Shown piece after piece: positions 34,622 to 46,586 of a stretch of 64,000 nt of DNA (positions are counted from its first letter, which is position 1; every line of letters begins with the position of its first letter). Source of the DNA: Panax quinquefolius (Eukaryota; Streptophyta; Magnoliopsida; Apiales; Araliaceae). The notes beneath the pieces are model-generated. The model did not search any database. It saw only the letters and a program-made list of their open reading frames with translations, and was not told the DNA's origin. The stretch is taken from the NCBI GenBank assembly GCA_020205615.1, contig JAINUW010000387.1:186001-250000 (forward strand), read 5' to 3'. The translations under genes and the position numbers were made by a program.

Positions 34622-34885
34622 AGACGTGTTCCCCAGCGGGGGTCACAATGCCTAAGTCAAACGTTAATAAAGTATCCCCGGCGGGGGTCACAACGTCGAA
34701 GTCAACCATTGATAAAGTATCCCCGGCGGGGGTCACAACACCGAAGTCAAACATTGACAAAGTATCCCTGGTGGGGGTCACAACGCCGAAGTCAAACGTT
34801 GATAAAGTATCCCCGGCGGGGGTCACAACGCCGAAGTCAGACATCGATAAAGTATCCCCGACGTGGGTCACAATGCGATTCAACC
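34622..34885 (+). repeat. 45-bp tandem repeat, open on both strands
   Basis: About six units of 'aaagtatccccggcgggggtc...' with a constant 45-bp period (for example 34669 and 34714). As the period is a multiple of three and lacks stops, long frames stay open in both directions. These are not convincing genes. Units contain the dyad ccccggcgggg. Confidence 0.9.
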
Positions 34886-35060
34886 ATTGATATACACATC
34901 AATGAAGGTCAAGCAGCCTTGACATACTCCCTAACAAGGATCACAACGTAATATAATCATTGATACACACATCAATGAACGTCAAGCAGACTTGACAGTT
35001 TTCCCAACAGGTACCTATCAGGTGATACACACATCAGCGATGGTCAGGTAACCCTGACAG
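34886..35060 (+). repeat. Diverged repeat with covarying hairpin (3 copies)
   Basis: Three copies of 'acacacatca..ga..gtcaag', spaced 73 and 62 bp. Each has a 6-bp stem: gtcaag/cttgac at 34908-34923 and 34981-34996, gtcagg/cctgac at 35043-35058. The third copy changes both sides of one pair. Confidence 0.7.
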
Positions 35061-35468
35061 TACATATTATTCGTAGTAACTTCGACAGGATCGTGGTATA
35101 TACTGGTGACACAAACAAGAGAATACCATCCTCATCGGAGAGGACCGATGGTGGAATATGTTATACACATCCTCAAACAGACAAAGCTTTAACCCCCACA
35201 GATCTCTTGTACACGAGAGGCACCTCTATGGAGTAAAGGTCTATATCAAGGATCCAGGACTTTGGTGATAGCCCCAACGTCAACATCCTTGAAGACTTGA
35301 ATCGCGTGTCCAAGACATTACTGATTGTCATCCCCGGCAGGATTAATAAGGAACCGGCAATCATTCATTCATGCATCAAGTTGCTGCACATAGCATCATG
35401 TTTATCTTGTTGCATTTTAAGTGTCTAGGATTCTTTATCTTATCCATGCCTTGCATTGCATGAATATG

Positions 35469-35483
35469 ATAAAGAGGGGCATC
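35469..35483 (+). other. C polypurine tract
   Basis: gataaagaggggcat lies one base before the TGTAGACAC start of the 3' LTR, the expected plus-strand primer. Confidence 0.7.
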
Positions 35484-36306
35484 TGTAGACACTCAAAATT
35501 TTTTGCACACCTGTTACTAACATTACAGGAGAGTAGATTCGTCTTTTGGAGATAACCCTGGAAGACAACTCACATCCATTCCGGATACTACTGGAAGTTC
35601 AGTCTCAACCCCGGAACACACACCGGGCGTATCAATTCTAACCTCGGAGATAATCCCAAGTTTTGTCCATGGAGATAACCCCAAGGAATGTTGTTGCAGT
35701 TCCGACGATAACTCCAGAAGTGCTTGTTTCAAATGCATACAAGGCACTCATTCCAAAGACCCGGAGATAACACCGGGAAGACAGGCATACTTACAGATGA
35801 CCTTGCAGAATTCAAACACTTGTAGCAGTCCAATCTCAGATGTAACCCTGAGCAACGTCTATTATCAACCCAAACCGGAGATAGCCCCGGTGAGGGGAAA
35901 AATCGTCATCTTTCCACCTCAACCCCTGCGCGTCGTCTCAACATTTCATACATACATTTCTACACAAAAATGTTCCACAAGAGCCAAGGAGTTCTAATCC
36001 CGAGTGACTATTACGCGTGGCAGCACACCGGATAAAATTTGAAGCTTGAAGACCATGGGCATGGTCCCCTCTTCCTGACTTCGTACAACCTCTAATCCCA
36101 TGTCATTGCGTAACTCTTGACAAAAGCAGTCCGAAGAAGGTCTTGTACACCTCGTTCGGATGCTCGGATTGAAGTTTTACAAGTTCGAGTGGACATCACA
36201 GCGCACGAGTGCAAGTACTTTGAGGCGGCGGGACCCGCAGAGCCCGGGGAACCCCGAGCAGCCGCATGTCCATCTGCAGCTGTCACAGGTACACCAGCGG
36301 CTCCCA

Positions 36307-36324
36307 GCTCTATAAATATAGAGC
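36307..36324 (+). promoter_or_regulatory. TATA box inside palindrome, C 3' LTR
   Basis: Same 18-bp perfect dyad as at 16885-16902. Confidence 0.6.
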
Positions 36325-36881
36325 TTGGGGTGGCCATTTGTAAGAAGAGAGGAGGTGAGGAAGCCCTGTCCAATTTGCTCTGTATACACCTCATATTGAG
36401 TGCTTTTTCATTTTTAACACTTGTTAGCTCACATATAGCTATATTTTACCGGTGGGAGCTAATTGTTTATTCATCTAGAGTCAAAGAAGCCTACCTTGGG
36501 AGCCCACTGTAAGCCTTCTCACACTCTATAAAGCCTTTCTCTTCATCTTTGAACACACTATTCTTCACATTGAGAGTCGTGTTGTGTGTGTATGCCCGGA
36601 CTTCGGTCCATGCTTTTCATTTCTGTCTGTATATATATACTTATATATGGACTAACATTATCGAGTTATGTCTCGATTGAGCCTAGACTTATATATATAT
36701 ATATAAGCAAGTAAACGCTCCAGACATAAGTCTAAGCTCAATCGAGGCATAACTGCTTTACATCCGGAGCGTTTACTGCTTTTATATATATATATATATA
36801 TGAACTATTGTTGAATTCTGTTCGATGAGCCTGGATTTTATATCTGGTGCGTTTATTGAGAAACGTCCTGTGCGTTTATCG

Positions 36882-36924
<43 letters not shown>

Positions 36925-37143
36925 TTACATTTTTGTCAGATCTAGAGTTTACTTCGAGGCCTTTTACTGCTTTATTTACATTTAGTCTCGCCTGGAGTTT
37001 AATTCGTGGCGGTTGATCATCTTTACTGCTTTCTTTACATTTAGTCTCGCTTGGAGTTTACTTCGTGGCTGTTGATCGTCTTTTACAGCTTTATTTACTT
37101 TTCTGATCCCCCATGGAGGTGCTTCGTGGTGGTTGATCATGTC

Positions 37144-37144
<1 letters not shown>

Positions 37145-37183
<39 letters not shown>

Positions 37184-37243
37184 ACTTTTATATATTTACA
37201 TTTTGATCCCCATGGAGGTGCTTCGTGGTGGTTGATCATGTCA

Positions 37244-37315
<72 letters not shown>
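37145..37315. repeat. (TA)n tracts in C 3' LTR
   Basis: Two runs, about 35 and 70 bp long, are separated by 'ccacttttatatatttacattt...catgtcaag'. The first is the empty equivalent of the DNA-transposon target in the 5' LTR. Confidence 0.9.
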
Positions 37316-37317
<2 letters not shown>

Positions 37318-38119
37318 GATTTTTTATATATAGAATCGCTTACTATTTTTCATATAAACTGCGGTATCATGTGAGCCTAGGAATCATGTGATCACAGATT
37401 CAGTCTACTGAATCTAGATTCGGTTCCCGTGATGGACATTTTCAGATGTAAGCATCATGTACATTATTTACGCTGTCTGAATTTCCTTAGATGGTTATCA
37501 TGCCCATGAGGAGTTTGGCATCGCTGTATATTATTTTCTCGAAGATGCCTCGTATCTCGAAAATAAATGCAAACCAGCCGAACATTTAATATTAAAATGG
37601 AAGTATGAAAAGGTCTCAATTACTATTGAGCACAGGGTTTGAACAAAACTTCATTGCTATATCATGTTTAAAACTAAATTTTTCATACAAATTCAAACCC
37701 TTTGTATATAGGTGCGATCGAGGCCTCGCACTACTTCTAAATAAATTGCACATTGATCCACACACACACACACATACATTCATATAACAGTTTCTTAAAA
37801 AATGGCGGTCATCGTGGCAAGACGGATGTCGGGGGTGCCTAACACCATTCCTCCGCATAATCAAACCACCGAACCTAAATAAATCTCGGTTTCACAGACC
37901 CGTTTAGCAGTGTCACATCACTGGGTCAATGTGCAAACCTTTTCTCGGTTGCGTTGGTGCAACCAGTTAAAAACACAAACTGACGACTCTTACAGTCAAA
38001 TCGTCGACATTACACATGTCGGATCTTTTTCACTTGTTTTTTTAAATAAATCTCACATAACATGAGAACACCAAAGAACAAGAAACGAAAAGGGACAAAT
38101 AAAAATCCCGACGTTGGCA

Positions 38120-39343
38120 TGTACTATTCATAAATACGGTACTATTAATGAATTACTATTCACGGGGTACTATTCATGAATTACTATTCACAAATTACTA
38201 TTCACAAAGTACTATTCCCAAAGTACTATTCACGGGGTACTATTCACTTGGGTACTATTCACCTGGAGTACTATTCATGACAAAAATTGATTTCTTGTTT
38301 GTCCAAATCATTTTTGATACAATATTATTCTGTAATTTTGCTCCATAAAACAGTATCATGTTGACAATTTAGATATTATTGAATTCTGGATAAATTAAAT
38401 TATAAATCTTTAAAATTTATCCTTGCTTTCATTTAATTGAATTCTTATATCATTGTCATCATCCTCATGCTCATATTGTGATGAAAGTCATCTTTGGCCG
38501 TAGTGCATAGATGGACTGTTGATTGGTATGATTATGACCAGGGATTATTTGGTATAATCATGACCCGTAATGTTACAAATGATGTGATAAAAGTCCTCAT
38601 TGGCCCGTAGTGCATTGATGGACAGATGTTGGTATGATCATAACCATGCGTTCTCTTCGGCCAAGGGTGCAAAGATGAATTGTTGTTTGGCATGATCATG
38701 ACCATTGGTGAAAACACAAATATCATTGGCCTGTAGTGCATGGATAATTCGTGGTCGTGATACTAATGAATATCCTTGGCCTGTAGTGCATGGATAATTC
38801 AGTAATGTGGATTATTTATTAAGCTGAGTCTCAGCAATAAAGTTGATGGTAAATTTTTAAATCATAGAAGATAGTAGATATCATGCTCTACTTGACTCTT
38901 CTAATGGATTGCTTGTTCCGCTACAGTTAAACTTGATGTTTATTGTATTTTATCAGTTTAACACTGTTGAAGGTTAACGATAATTTATTTTGCATTATCT
39001 TAGTCATAATATTTCTTAGTGGGCTAGTTGAGCTCACCTTTTTCTTTTATTGTTCTCTTCAGGAAATGAGAATATAGCTGGGACGAGTCGGGGAATGGAG
39101 TGATGGTCCATGATAAGTGGCTATAGTAGTCCTCACTATTCTATGAAATAGTGTGATAATAATTGTAATAAGGACTCCATTGAGTGTGGATATTGTCTAG
39201 AAGACAATATTCATATTAAAAATCTCAGCTTATGTTTTATCGTATTGTACATGATAGTTGTATAATTAAGTTGTATTTGTATTCTGTACCATGTATTTGG
39301 CGACCCAAGATGGGTGATGTATACCTATTTTGGGGGCGTCACA
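38120..39343 (+). mobile_element. B 5' LTR, right piece
   Basis: Continues the B LTR cut by C. It holds the rest of the GTACTATTCA array (38121-38282), TGCACTA boxes (read inverted, 38490-38800), and the conserved end 'tatttggcgacccaagatgggtgatg' to ...gggggcgtcaca at 39343. It aligns closely with 45300-46463. Confidence 0.85.
38121..38282 (+). repeat. GTACTATTCA minisatellite, B 5' LTR
   Basis: About ten units of (g/a)tactattca(c/t), every 13-20 bp, with changing linkers. Together with the left piece at 15955-16030 it forms one array split by C. Confidence 0.9.
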
Positions 39344-39358
39344 GTTGATATAAAAGCC
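39344..39358 (+). other. Degenerate B primer-binding site
   Basis: gttgatataaaagcc right after the LTR end resembles gttggtatcaaagcc, the initiator-Met type, with two changes. Confidence 0.5.
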
Positions 39359-39380
39359 ATAGAAAAGAGCCCCGAGCCTT

Positions 39381-42300
39381 TGTGACAACCCGAGAAATTA
39401 GAAAAATTTTAAAATCATAATTGATTGATTTAAGGTTCAATATTAGAACCTAGAAAGAAAATAAGTGAATGGATTTGACATTTCTAGAAAGAAATTTTAT
39501 GGATTTAAAATTTTTTTGAGGTGAATTATTCAGGATTAAGTGTATAAGTGTATATGTTCTGTGTGTATCGTCATGTATGTGTTCAGAATGTGGTCAAGGG
39601 TCAAGGGTTGACCAGATAAATTTTATCAGTGTCAAACCTTAATATTATTTTCTAATATCGACGTTCAGTTAGAAACCCCTAATGACTGATAAGAAACCCT
39701 AGAAACTAGTTCTAAAAACCCTAATTTCAGTTTCGGGAATTTGAAACCCTAATTCAGAAGTTAGAAACCCTAAATTGGGAACTTAATGGCTTAAGTGTAT
39801 TAATAATAAACTTAATTAGGGTAAAACCTAACAAAATAGTTAGAAAACCCTAATTTGTAGAATTAAAAACCCTAATTGCAAAATTAGGAACCCTAATTGT
39901 TAATTAAGAAAGTTTTATGTTAATTATGAAACATTTATCCTAATGTTCATCTCTAAGTAATTAGCAAACCCTAATCTAATTAGGAAATCCTAATTATAAT
40001 TTAAAAACTCTAATTATTAGAAACCTTAATTTGTACATTTGAAACCCTAATTGGTAATTAGGTAATTTTAATTTTTATTAGGAAATATTAAATCCTAATT
40101 AGCAAACTTGAATTTATGATTAGGAAATCTTAATATAATTATAGAATCCTAATTATAATTTAGAAATATTAATTTTCTATTTTGAAAACCTAAGTCGGAA
40201 ATCCTAGAATATTGAATTTGTAAAACCTTAGGTTTTAACCCTAAGGGTTTGCACAAGTTACCAATTTACCCTTAAAATTATAAATCAAATGTCCAATTAA
40301 CCTTTTGGCATTCTTTATTAGTTGGAGTGTAGATCTAGCCAATATATAAGTTGGTGAACAACTATAAGACTTTCATGTACCATATATCTCTCTCATATAA
40401 GCAGCTATATCAACCTAGTACATTGAATCATTTATCAAAACTTAAAAATATAAGTAAAGTCATTTACTTTACTTAACAAGTTAGCCAACCCTTTTTCTCT
40501 CTCTAAATTTGAGTTATGGGAGTGAAAGTGAATGAAAAGTTAATTCCATATCAACACTTAACTCTTCATGATCAGACTTCAAAGGATCAGATTCAAGATT
40601 TTAGCCTAAAGAGGTATAAACCCTAATTTTTGGAAATCCTTAAAGATTTTTGTTAATGTTATGATTTGTTGTTTAAAGTTGTGTTAGAGGGTGTTAATAA
40701 GTGATCTGGATTGTTAGATTAAGGATCTATAACATCTAGATGCACGAATTTAAAGATTTCAAAAAAAATCGAAAAGTTGAAAAATGGTGTCTGACAGTCA
40801 AATGTCAGGTCTCCTAGATCTGTCTCTGTTAATGTTTTTAGTGTTTTAAAGGTTTGTACTTGTTGTATGTTATACGGTCTTGGATCTGGAACTTGAATCA
40901 AGCCCAGATCTTGTGTGGATTGAAAGTTATAAGTAGTCAAACTGCGTTGACCGACCATGACCATCTGGGTTCTAGGCAGCCCAGAAACCCAAAATGGGTC
41001 TGACAACATTTTTGTGGCCTCGGATCTTACTAATTTTTGTTCGTTTGGCCATCTTGTTATTGTGATCTTATAGACTGATATATATACTACATATTAATGC
41101 CTCAAGATTACCCAGATACCTAACAGAAACGAATTTAGTGATGGTCAAACTTAGGTTGACCAACTGTTCAAGAACAGTTTTTCTGACCTAGTTTGACTGG
41201 TTCAGATCTTACGATGGTGATGTTGTTATGTTGATTTTGTAATATGTTGTTGTAGCCTGACATGTATACTTCATGTGTGAACTCTTAGATCACACAAACA
41301 AGTCCTAGAATCAAAGTTATAGAGCATCAAAAGTGGTACCCTGCAACTGTTCTTCATTTCTGGAAAACCTAGAAATGAAGAACAGCTCTGACATGTTTTT
41401 CTGAAGCTCGGATCTTGCTAGTATGTAATGATTTTGCCTTGGAACTTGTTTATAGTTGTAGTACTACATCAGTACTACAATATTAACGTAATTGCAAACC
41501 CAGAAACCATAGGATCAAAGATTTGCATGCAGTCAAACTACCTACCTTGAACACTGACAAGAATTTCTGGGTTTTGGCTCAAGAATATGAAGAACACATT
41601 TAGCCACGGTTTTGTCACTATAGCCACCTTTAGCGACACTTAATTACGAAAATTAATTATTTCTAGTAAATAATTAGAGAAAATTAGTTTTTAATTATTA
41701 AAAATACATAATAAATTACAAAAAATTATTTTAAAGTCCGAAAATTAGTTTTTAATAATTTTGAATATATTTCATAAATATTTAAAATTTTTGGAATATT
41801 AATGGCATTTAATTTATTTAATTATAATATTAAATAAATTATTTAAAAATGATTTTAATACGAAAAATCATTTAAAAATATATGATGGTATAAGAAAAAA
41901 TTTATGTTATTTTTAATATTATGTGATGAATTTCACTACTTAATTAATAATAATAGTAATTAATTTATTTAATAAATATATTAAATAAATTATGGGAAAA
42001 TAGAATTAACGTTTTAAAAATCATATAAAAATGATTTAAGTGTTATAAAAATATTTTAAGTTATAAAATATAACTTTTGATATTTTTCATGAAAATATTA
42101 GTATTTTAATATTAATAGCAATTATCGGATAATGAATTTAATTGTTTAAAAATCATATAAATATGATTTTAAGGTAATAAAAATACTTTGATATATTATA
42201 ATATTATGTTATGATTTTTATTAATATATAATATTAAATAAATATAAATGATAAGAGAATAATGTGGTATTTATATTATATAAATACGATATAAGTGATT

Positions 42301-43331
42301 GAAAAATTATGATAAATTGTAATAATTACTTGAAAATTATTACGAGCTTATGAAAAATATTTTTACTGATAATAAATTATCTAAAATATCTATGAACCAG
42401 CTTAGGAGTCTTAGTGATTTTAGACTCGAGATTTATCCGACTAGACCGTCGGAATGTCAGATTTGTGTTGGTTTCGACTCAGACTGAAATAGTTTGACTT
42501 GATACTGAGTCTTAGGTAGTTTGTGGATTGATAGGATTATGTGTTATATGTTTAGGTTATTCTATGATCATATATAATAGTATTATACTGTGATGATATT
42601 ATTCTAGTTTGTATATCGATATTATTTATATAGTAGGTCTTCAGTCAAAGCTTAATAAATTGCGTAACAGTAATTGATCGAACAGGCAAGTTTCTTATAT
42701 ATACTTATTTATTGTGCAAGTTTTTCTTAACTCGACCTCGAGTTGTTTCATTCAAATATACTTGTGGTTAATCATTGTTGATTCACATGTCTATGAATTG
42801 TTTAATTGCACTCTGTGCATATTGCATGTATTCATCAGGTATGAAAGGCTGATCACCTTCATTACCATTTGGTCCAGATATATTTGTTCATGTTCAATGC
42901 TCGTTTAGTTATAAAAGTTTGTTCATGCTAATTCACAACTATATTGTAAAATTATAGCCAGCTTATTATTTAAATTCTTTCAATCATGATATATCCTAAA
43001 ATAAACTTATACTTTCTGGGCAAACTTATGCTCACCCTTACTATATCATGATAAATATTGCAGATAAGGCGAATACGTTCAGATACAGGAAAGGATAAAG
43101 CCAAGTTCAGCTTGGGACTATGTGTGCAGCTAAATTGTAATAGTATATTATGATAATAATGTTAAATGTTAGATAGTTTATGAATTGTGTATAAGTTAAG
43201 GTTACTCGACCTTGGGGAATAGTGTATAAAGTTTAATGTATAAACAATTTATGTTTATATCTTCCACAATAGTTATAGAAATAGTATACCAGATCTGTGG
43301 TGATTTGGGACCCAGATTTAGGGATGTTATT
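39381..43331 (+). mobile_element. A: solo LTR (plus strand)
   Basis: A 3,951-bp LTR from TGTGACAACCCGAG to ...gggatgttatt. It is flanked by a perfect gcctt duplication (39376-39380 and 43332-43336). It is the reverse of the A LTRs at 6514-10099, with the telobox block at 39660-40230 and the 'gccacggttttgtcactatagcc' patch near 41600. The terminal CA has decayed to TT. There is no internal domain. Confidence 0.85.
39660..40230 (+). repeat. Telobox (AAACCCTAA) cluster in A solo LTR
   Basis: About ten exact or near-exact AAACCCTAA words on the sense strand with irregular spacing, upstream of a possible TATA region ('gccaatatataag', 40338). Confidence 0.75.
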
Positions 43332-43336
43332 GCCTT

Positions 43337-43804
43337 TATCTGGTGACTTCCAAGTCTTGGGATGCAACGAAGCCAGACTTTCCATAGGGGACGCCGTGAG
43401 TAACAGTGGCAAGTTGATAGGTATCATTGTGAGGTGCTATCCAAGTCTTAGATGCGGGTCACAGTTGGTATCAAAGCTTAGGGATATGATCCATGGCTGA
43501 AATATGAGACTAGAACTAGGAGGGGAGAGACGGGTAAATCTTTCGCTAGTATGACCTACCTAAGTTTATTTATTATTTAACTGGTCGGTCAGAATATAGG
43601 GATAATATGTGGTATGTCAATTGACCTTTGTTTTGAAGATGTATTCTAGTATGATCTGAAATACAGGAGATGAGCAATGAGAAAATCATGATACAGAGGA
43701 AATAACCGGGAAGGTACAATCTGAAAAGAAAGCAAGATATTCTCATCTCTTCGAACAACTAGGTACGTAAATTTCGAGGGCAAAATTTCAAAAGGAGTGG
43801 AGGT
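43337..43804 (+). mobile_element. B internal remnant with polypurine tract
   Basis: About 470 bp are all that remains between the B LTRs apart from 39344-39375. There is no gag or pol. It contains a second initiator-Met-type site, 'cacagttggtatcaaagctt', near 43449-43468. It ends 'aaatttcgagggcaaaattt...aaaggagtggaggt', the typical chromovirus 3' UTR and polypurine tract, just before the 3' LTR. Confidence 0.7.
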
Positions 43805-44824
43805 TGTAAGGCCCCAAATTTTATGAAATGAAAGTATTCAATTTTCTTATAATTATTATTCTATTTAGTAAATGGTTAAATTGATAAAAGGTTAAAATTA
43901 AGAGTGATATGTGAAAAAAATTTAAAGTAACAAAGTTTTCATAAAATAATCGGTGATAAAAGTACAATAATACATGTGGTTGCATAGTAGCAGACGGTAT
44001 TGATTATTGATGTTTATGTGAGAAGTCACTTAGTTTTATTCAATTATTGCCATAGTAATTGCTGCATAGTATCTCACGTTATTGATTCAATTATTATCAC
44101 AAAATTTTATATTATTAAATCGATAATTGAGATGAAAAGTTATTCATATTAATATTTGCATTATTGACAATGTCTAGAAAGTTCTGTCGAGGAAAGGGGT
44201 TTGGTCATCTAATTGCGCGCCAATGAGGAGAAATCTTTATCGAAAAGCCCCCTCTTTCACGGTAATGATCTGGTTGTTAATATTGTGAGTTATTATATTA
44301 ATGATGAATGTTATTAAAAAATGAATTTGAGTTCAGAGTTGAATTTGGAGATGCGGACGAGATATTTGAGTCCGGGTCGATGAAATTAGTATAAATAGAC
44401 TATAAATACAAAATTTGACGGGGTTGACTTTTTGGTCAAAAAGTCAACAGTTGACTTTTTCGTAAAATGACAAACTTCAAAATTTTCAAAGATTAAATTT
44501 TTGAGAAAAATATTTTCATTGTGTTGGGATTATTAGTGTTAGTGAAAATCGACATTTATTTCGATAATAGTTGATTTTTGAATGTTAAATTAACCAAACG
44601 GGTAATTAATCAGATAAATGAACAATTAATTGCTATTAGTTCACATGCATATAACTATTTGTTCACATGAATGAAACTATTGATTCACATGATGTACTAT
44701 TAGGGGAGGTGGTGCAAGTTTGATAATACTTGTAGGACTAAATTAAAAATGAAGGAAAAGATGAAGGTACTATACTGTAATAATTCGAGCCCCAAAACAT
44801 GCAATTATTGAAACTATGTTTTCC

Positions 44825-44832
44825 TATAAATA
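44825..44832 (+). promoter_or_regulatory. TATA box of B 3' LTR
   Basis: TATAAATA in 'ttttcctataaatagaagc', about 1,020 bp into the LTR. It is shared with copy 15557-15564. Confidence 0.6.
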
Positions 44833-45228
44833 GAAGCTCATTCTTCTTTCATTATCACCAATTCACTAATACTCACAAGAGCAATTATAAAGAGAGAAGC
44901 TATAGAGGTAAAGAAGAAGAGTATTCTGCTACTTTACTATTGCAGTATTCAACCTTCTACTAAGGTAAGGGGTATTATTTCTTTCGTATTCGTAAGGGAT
45001 ATTATTTTTGTTCAATATTCGTATGAAATAATATTTTCTTCCATACTATGTAGTATGTGAGTAATATTATTTCGTTTTGTATTCCTACTTCTACACTCAT
45101 TTTGTTAAAGTATTGCTTTTATACTCCGTGAAATTAGTAGAATATCCTTGAAATTTGTGCTTCATCTAGTATCATTTCATAGGGATATTTTTCTGAACAT
45201 TCTTGTTAAATTTTAAGTTTTTCATGCC

Positions 45229-45452
45229 GGAGTACTATTCATGGGTACTATTCATTTATACGACACTATTTATACGTACAGTACTATTCACAGAGTACTA
45301 TTTATGGATACTATTCATAAATATGGTACTATTCACGAAATACTATTCACGGGATACTATTCATGAAGTACTATTCATGAGGTACTATTCAAAAAGTACT
45401 ATTCTCGAAGTCTTATTCACTCAGGTACTATTCACTCGGAGTACTATTCATG
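45229..45452 (+). repeat. GTACTATTCA minisatellite, B 3' LTR
   Basis: About fourteen units of gtactattca with 3-10-bp linkers. Translated it looks like a Tyr-Tyr-Ser repeat, which is an artefact of the array and not a protein. Confidence 0.9.
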
Positions 45453-46459
45453 ACAAAAATTGATTTCTTATCGGTCCAAATCATTTTTGATACAATATTA
45501 TTCTTGAATTTTACTCCACGAAACAGTATCATCTTGACAATTTGGATATTAATGAATTCTGGATAAATTAAATTATAAATCTTTAAAATTTATCCTTACT
45601 TTCATTTAATTGAATTCTTATACCGTTGTCATCATCCCCATGCTTATATTGCGATGAAAGTCATCTTTGGCCATAATGCATAGATGGACTGTTGATTGGT
45701 ATTATTATGACCTGGGATTATTCGGTATAATCATGACCCGTAATGTTACAAATGATGTGGTAAAAGTCCTCACTGGCTCGTAGTGCATTGATGGACAGAT
45801 GTTGGTATGATCATAACCATGTGTTCTCTTCGACCGAGGGTGCAAAGATGAATTGTTGTTTGGCATGATCATTACCATTGGTGAAAAAACGAATATCCTT
45901 GGCCTGTAGTGCATGTATAATTCAGTGATGTGGATTATTTATTAAGCTAAGTCTTAGCAATAAAGTTGATGGTAAACTTTTAAATCATAGAAAATAGTAG
46001 ATATCATGCTCTACTTGACTCTTCTAATGGATTGCTTGTTCCGTTGCAGTTAAACTTGATGTTTATTGTATTTTATCATAACACTGTTGAAGGCTAACGA
46101 TAATTTATTTTGCATTATGTTAGTCATAATATTTCTTAATGGGCTAGTTGAGCTCACCCTTTTCTTTCATTGTTCTCTTCAGGAAATGAGAATATAGTTG
46201 GGACGAGTCAGGGAATGGAATGATGTTCCAGGATAAGTGACTATAGTAGTCCTTACTATTCTATGAAATAGTGTGATAATAATTGTAATGAGAACTCCAT
46301 TGAGTATGGATATTGTCTAGAAGACAATATTCGTGTTAAAACTATCAACTTATGTTTTTTCGTATTGTACACGACAGTTGTATAATTAAGTTGTATTTGT
46401 ATCCTGTACCATGTATTTGGCGACCCAAGATTGGTGATGTATACCTATTTTGGGGGCGT

Positions 46460-46463
<4 letters not shown>

Positions 46464-46508
<45 letters not shown>

Positions 46509-46586
46509 TCGAATCAATGAACTAAGTCTGGATCGATATATATCTGGTGCGTTTACTGCTTATATATATATATATATATATATATA
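46464..46586. repeat. (CA)n(TA)n tracts at B/C junction
   Basis: Two TA runs (46471-46506, 46561-46585) separated by a C-LTR piece. The truncation point of the C fragment lies in this low-complexity DNA. Confidence 0.85.

Larger units (their letters stand above)
16031..38119 (+). mobile_element. C: Tat/Ogre-type Ty3/gypsy element with nested insertions
   Basis: A 22.1-kb element, about 17 kb after removing a nested B solo LTR and a DNA transposon. In order it carries: 5' LTR, primer-binding site, short leader, gag, protease, G-patch, intron, RT-RNase H, archaeal-type RNase H, integrase, tandem repeats, antisense ORF, polypurine tract and 3' LTR. Archaeal-type RNase H and a protease/RT intron mark the Tat/Ogre lineage. 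Flanks ggtac (16026-16030) and tgtac (38120-38124) fit a 5-bp target duplication with one change, and they reconnect a GTACTATTCA array of B. All coding frames are broken. The LTRs differ by many transitions, so the insertion is old. Confidence 0.9.
35484..38119 (+). mobile_element. C 3' LTR
   Basis: The 2,636-bp LTR has TG...CA ends (TGTAGACACTC and ...gacgttggca). It matches the 5' LTR without the DNA transposon. The repeat array, TATA palindrome (36307-36324) and (TA)n tracts (36687-36921, 37145-37181, 37245-37315) are all kept. It is followed by tgtactattcat, the interrupted B array. Confidence 0.9.
43805..46463 (+). mobile_element. B 3' LTR (copy 3)
   Basis: A 2,659-bp LTR from TGTAAGGCCCCAAA to GGGGGCGTCACA. 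It is the inverse of the solo LTR at 26429-29349 and the partner of the split 5' LTR. It has a TATA box at 44825-44832 and the longest GTACTATTCA array (45229-45452). Beyond it lies a (CA)(TA)n tract. No target duplication was found, as expected if the 5' end is truncated. Confidence 0.85.

Noticed and set aside
34541..34951. 136-codon frame with Arg-Arg-Gly-Ser-Gln repeats
   Set aside because: Generated by the 45-bp tandem repeat, and equally open on the opposite strand.
36092..36512. Overlapping 100- and 131-codon frames on both strands of the C 3' LTR
   Set aside because: They overlap the TATA region and R segment of the LTR, and their homologues in the 5' LTR (16667-16994) differ in reading. 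Chance frames in a GC-richer segment.
45203..45463. 86-codon frame with Tyr-Tyr-Ser repeats
   Set aside because: Produced by the GTACTATTCA minisatellite in a B LTR. The same happens at 38148-38348. Not a gene.
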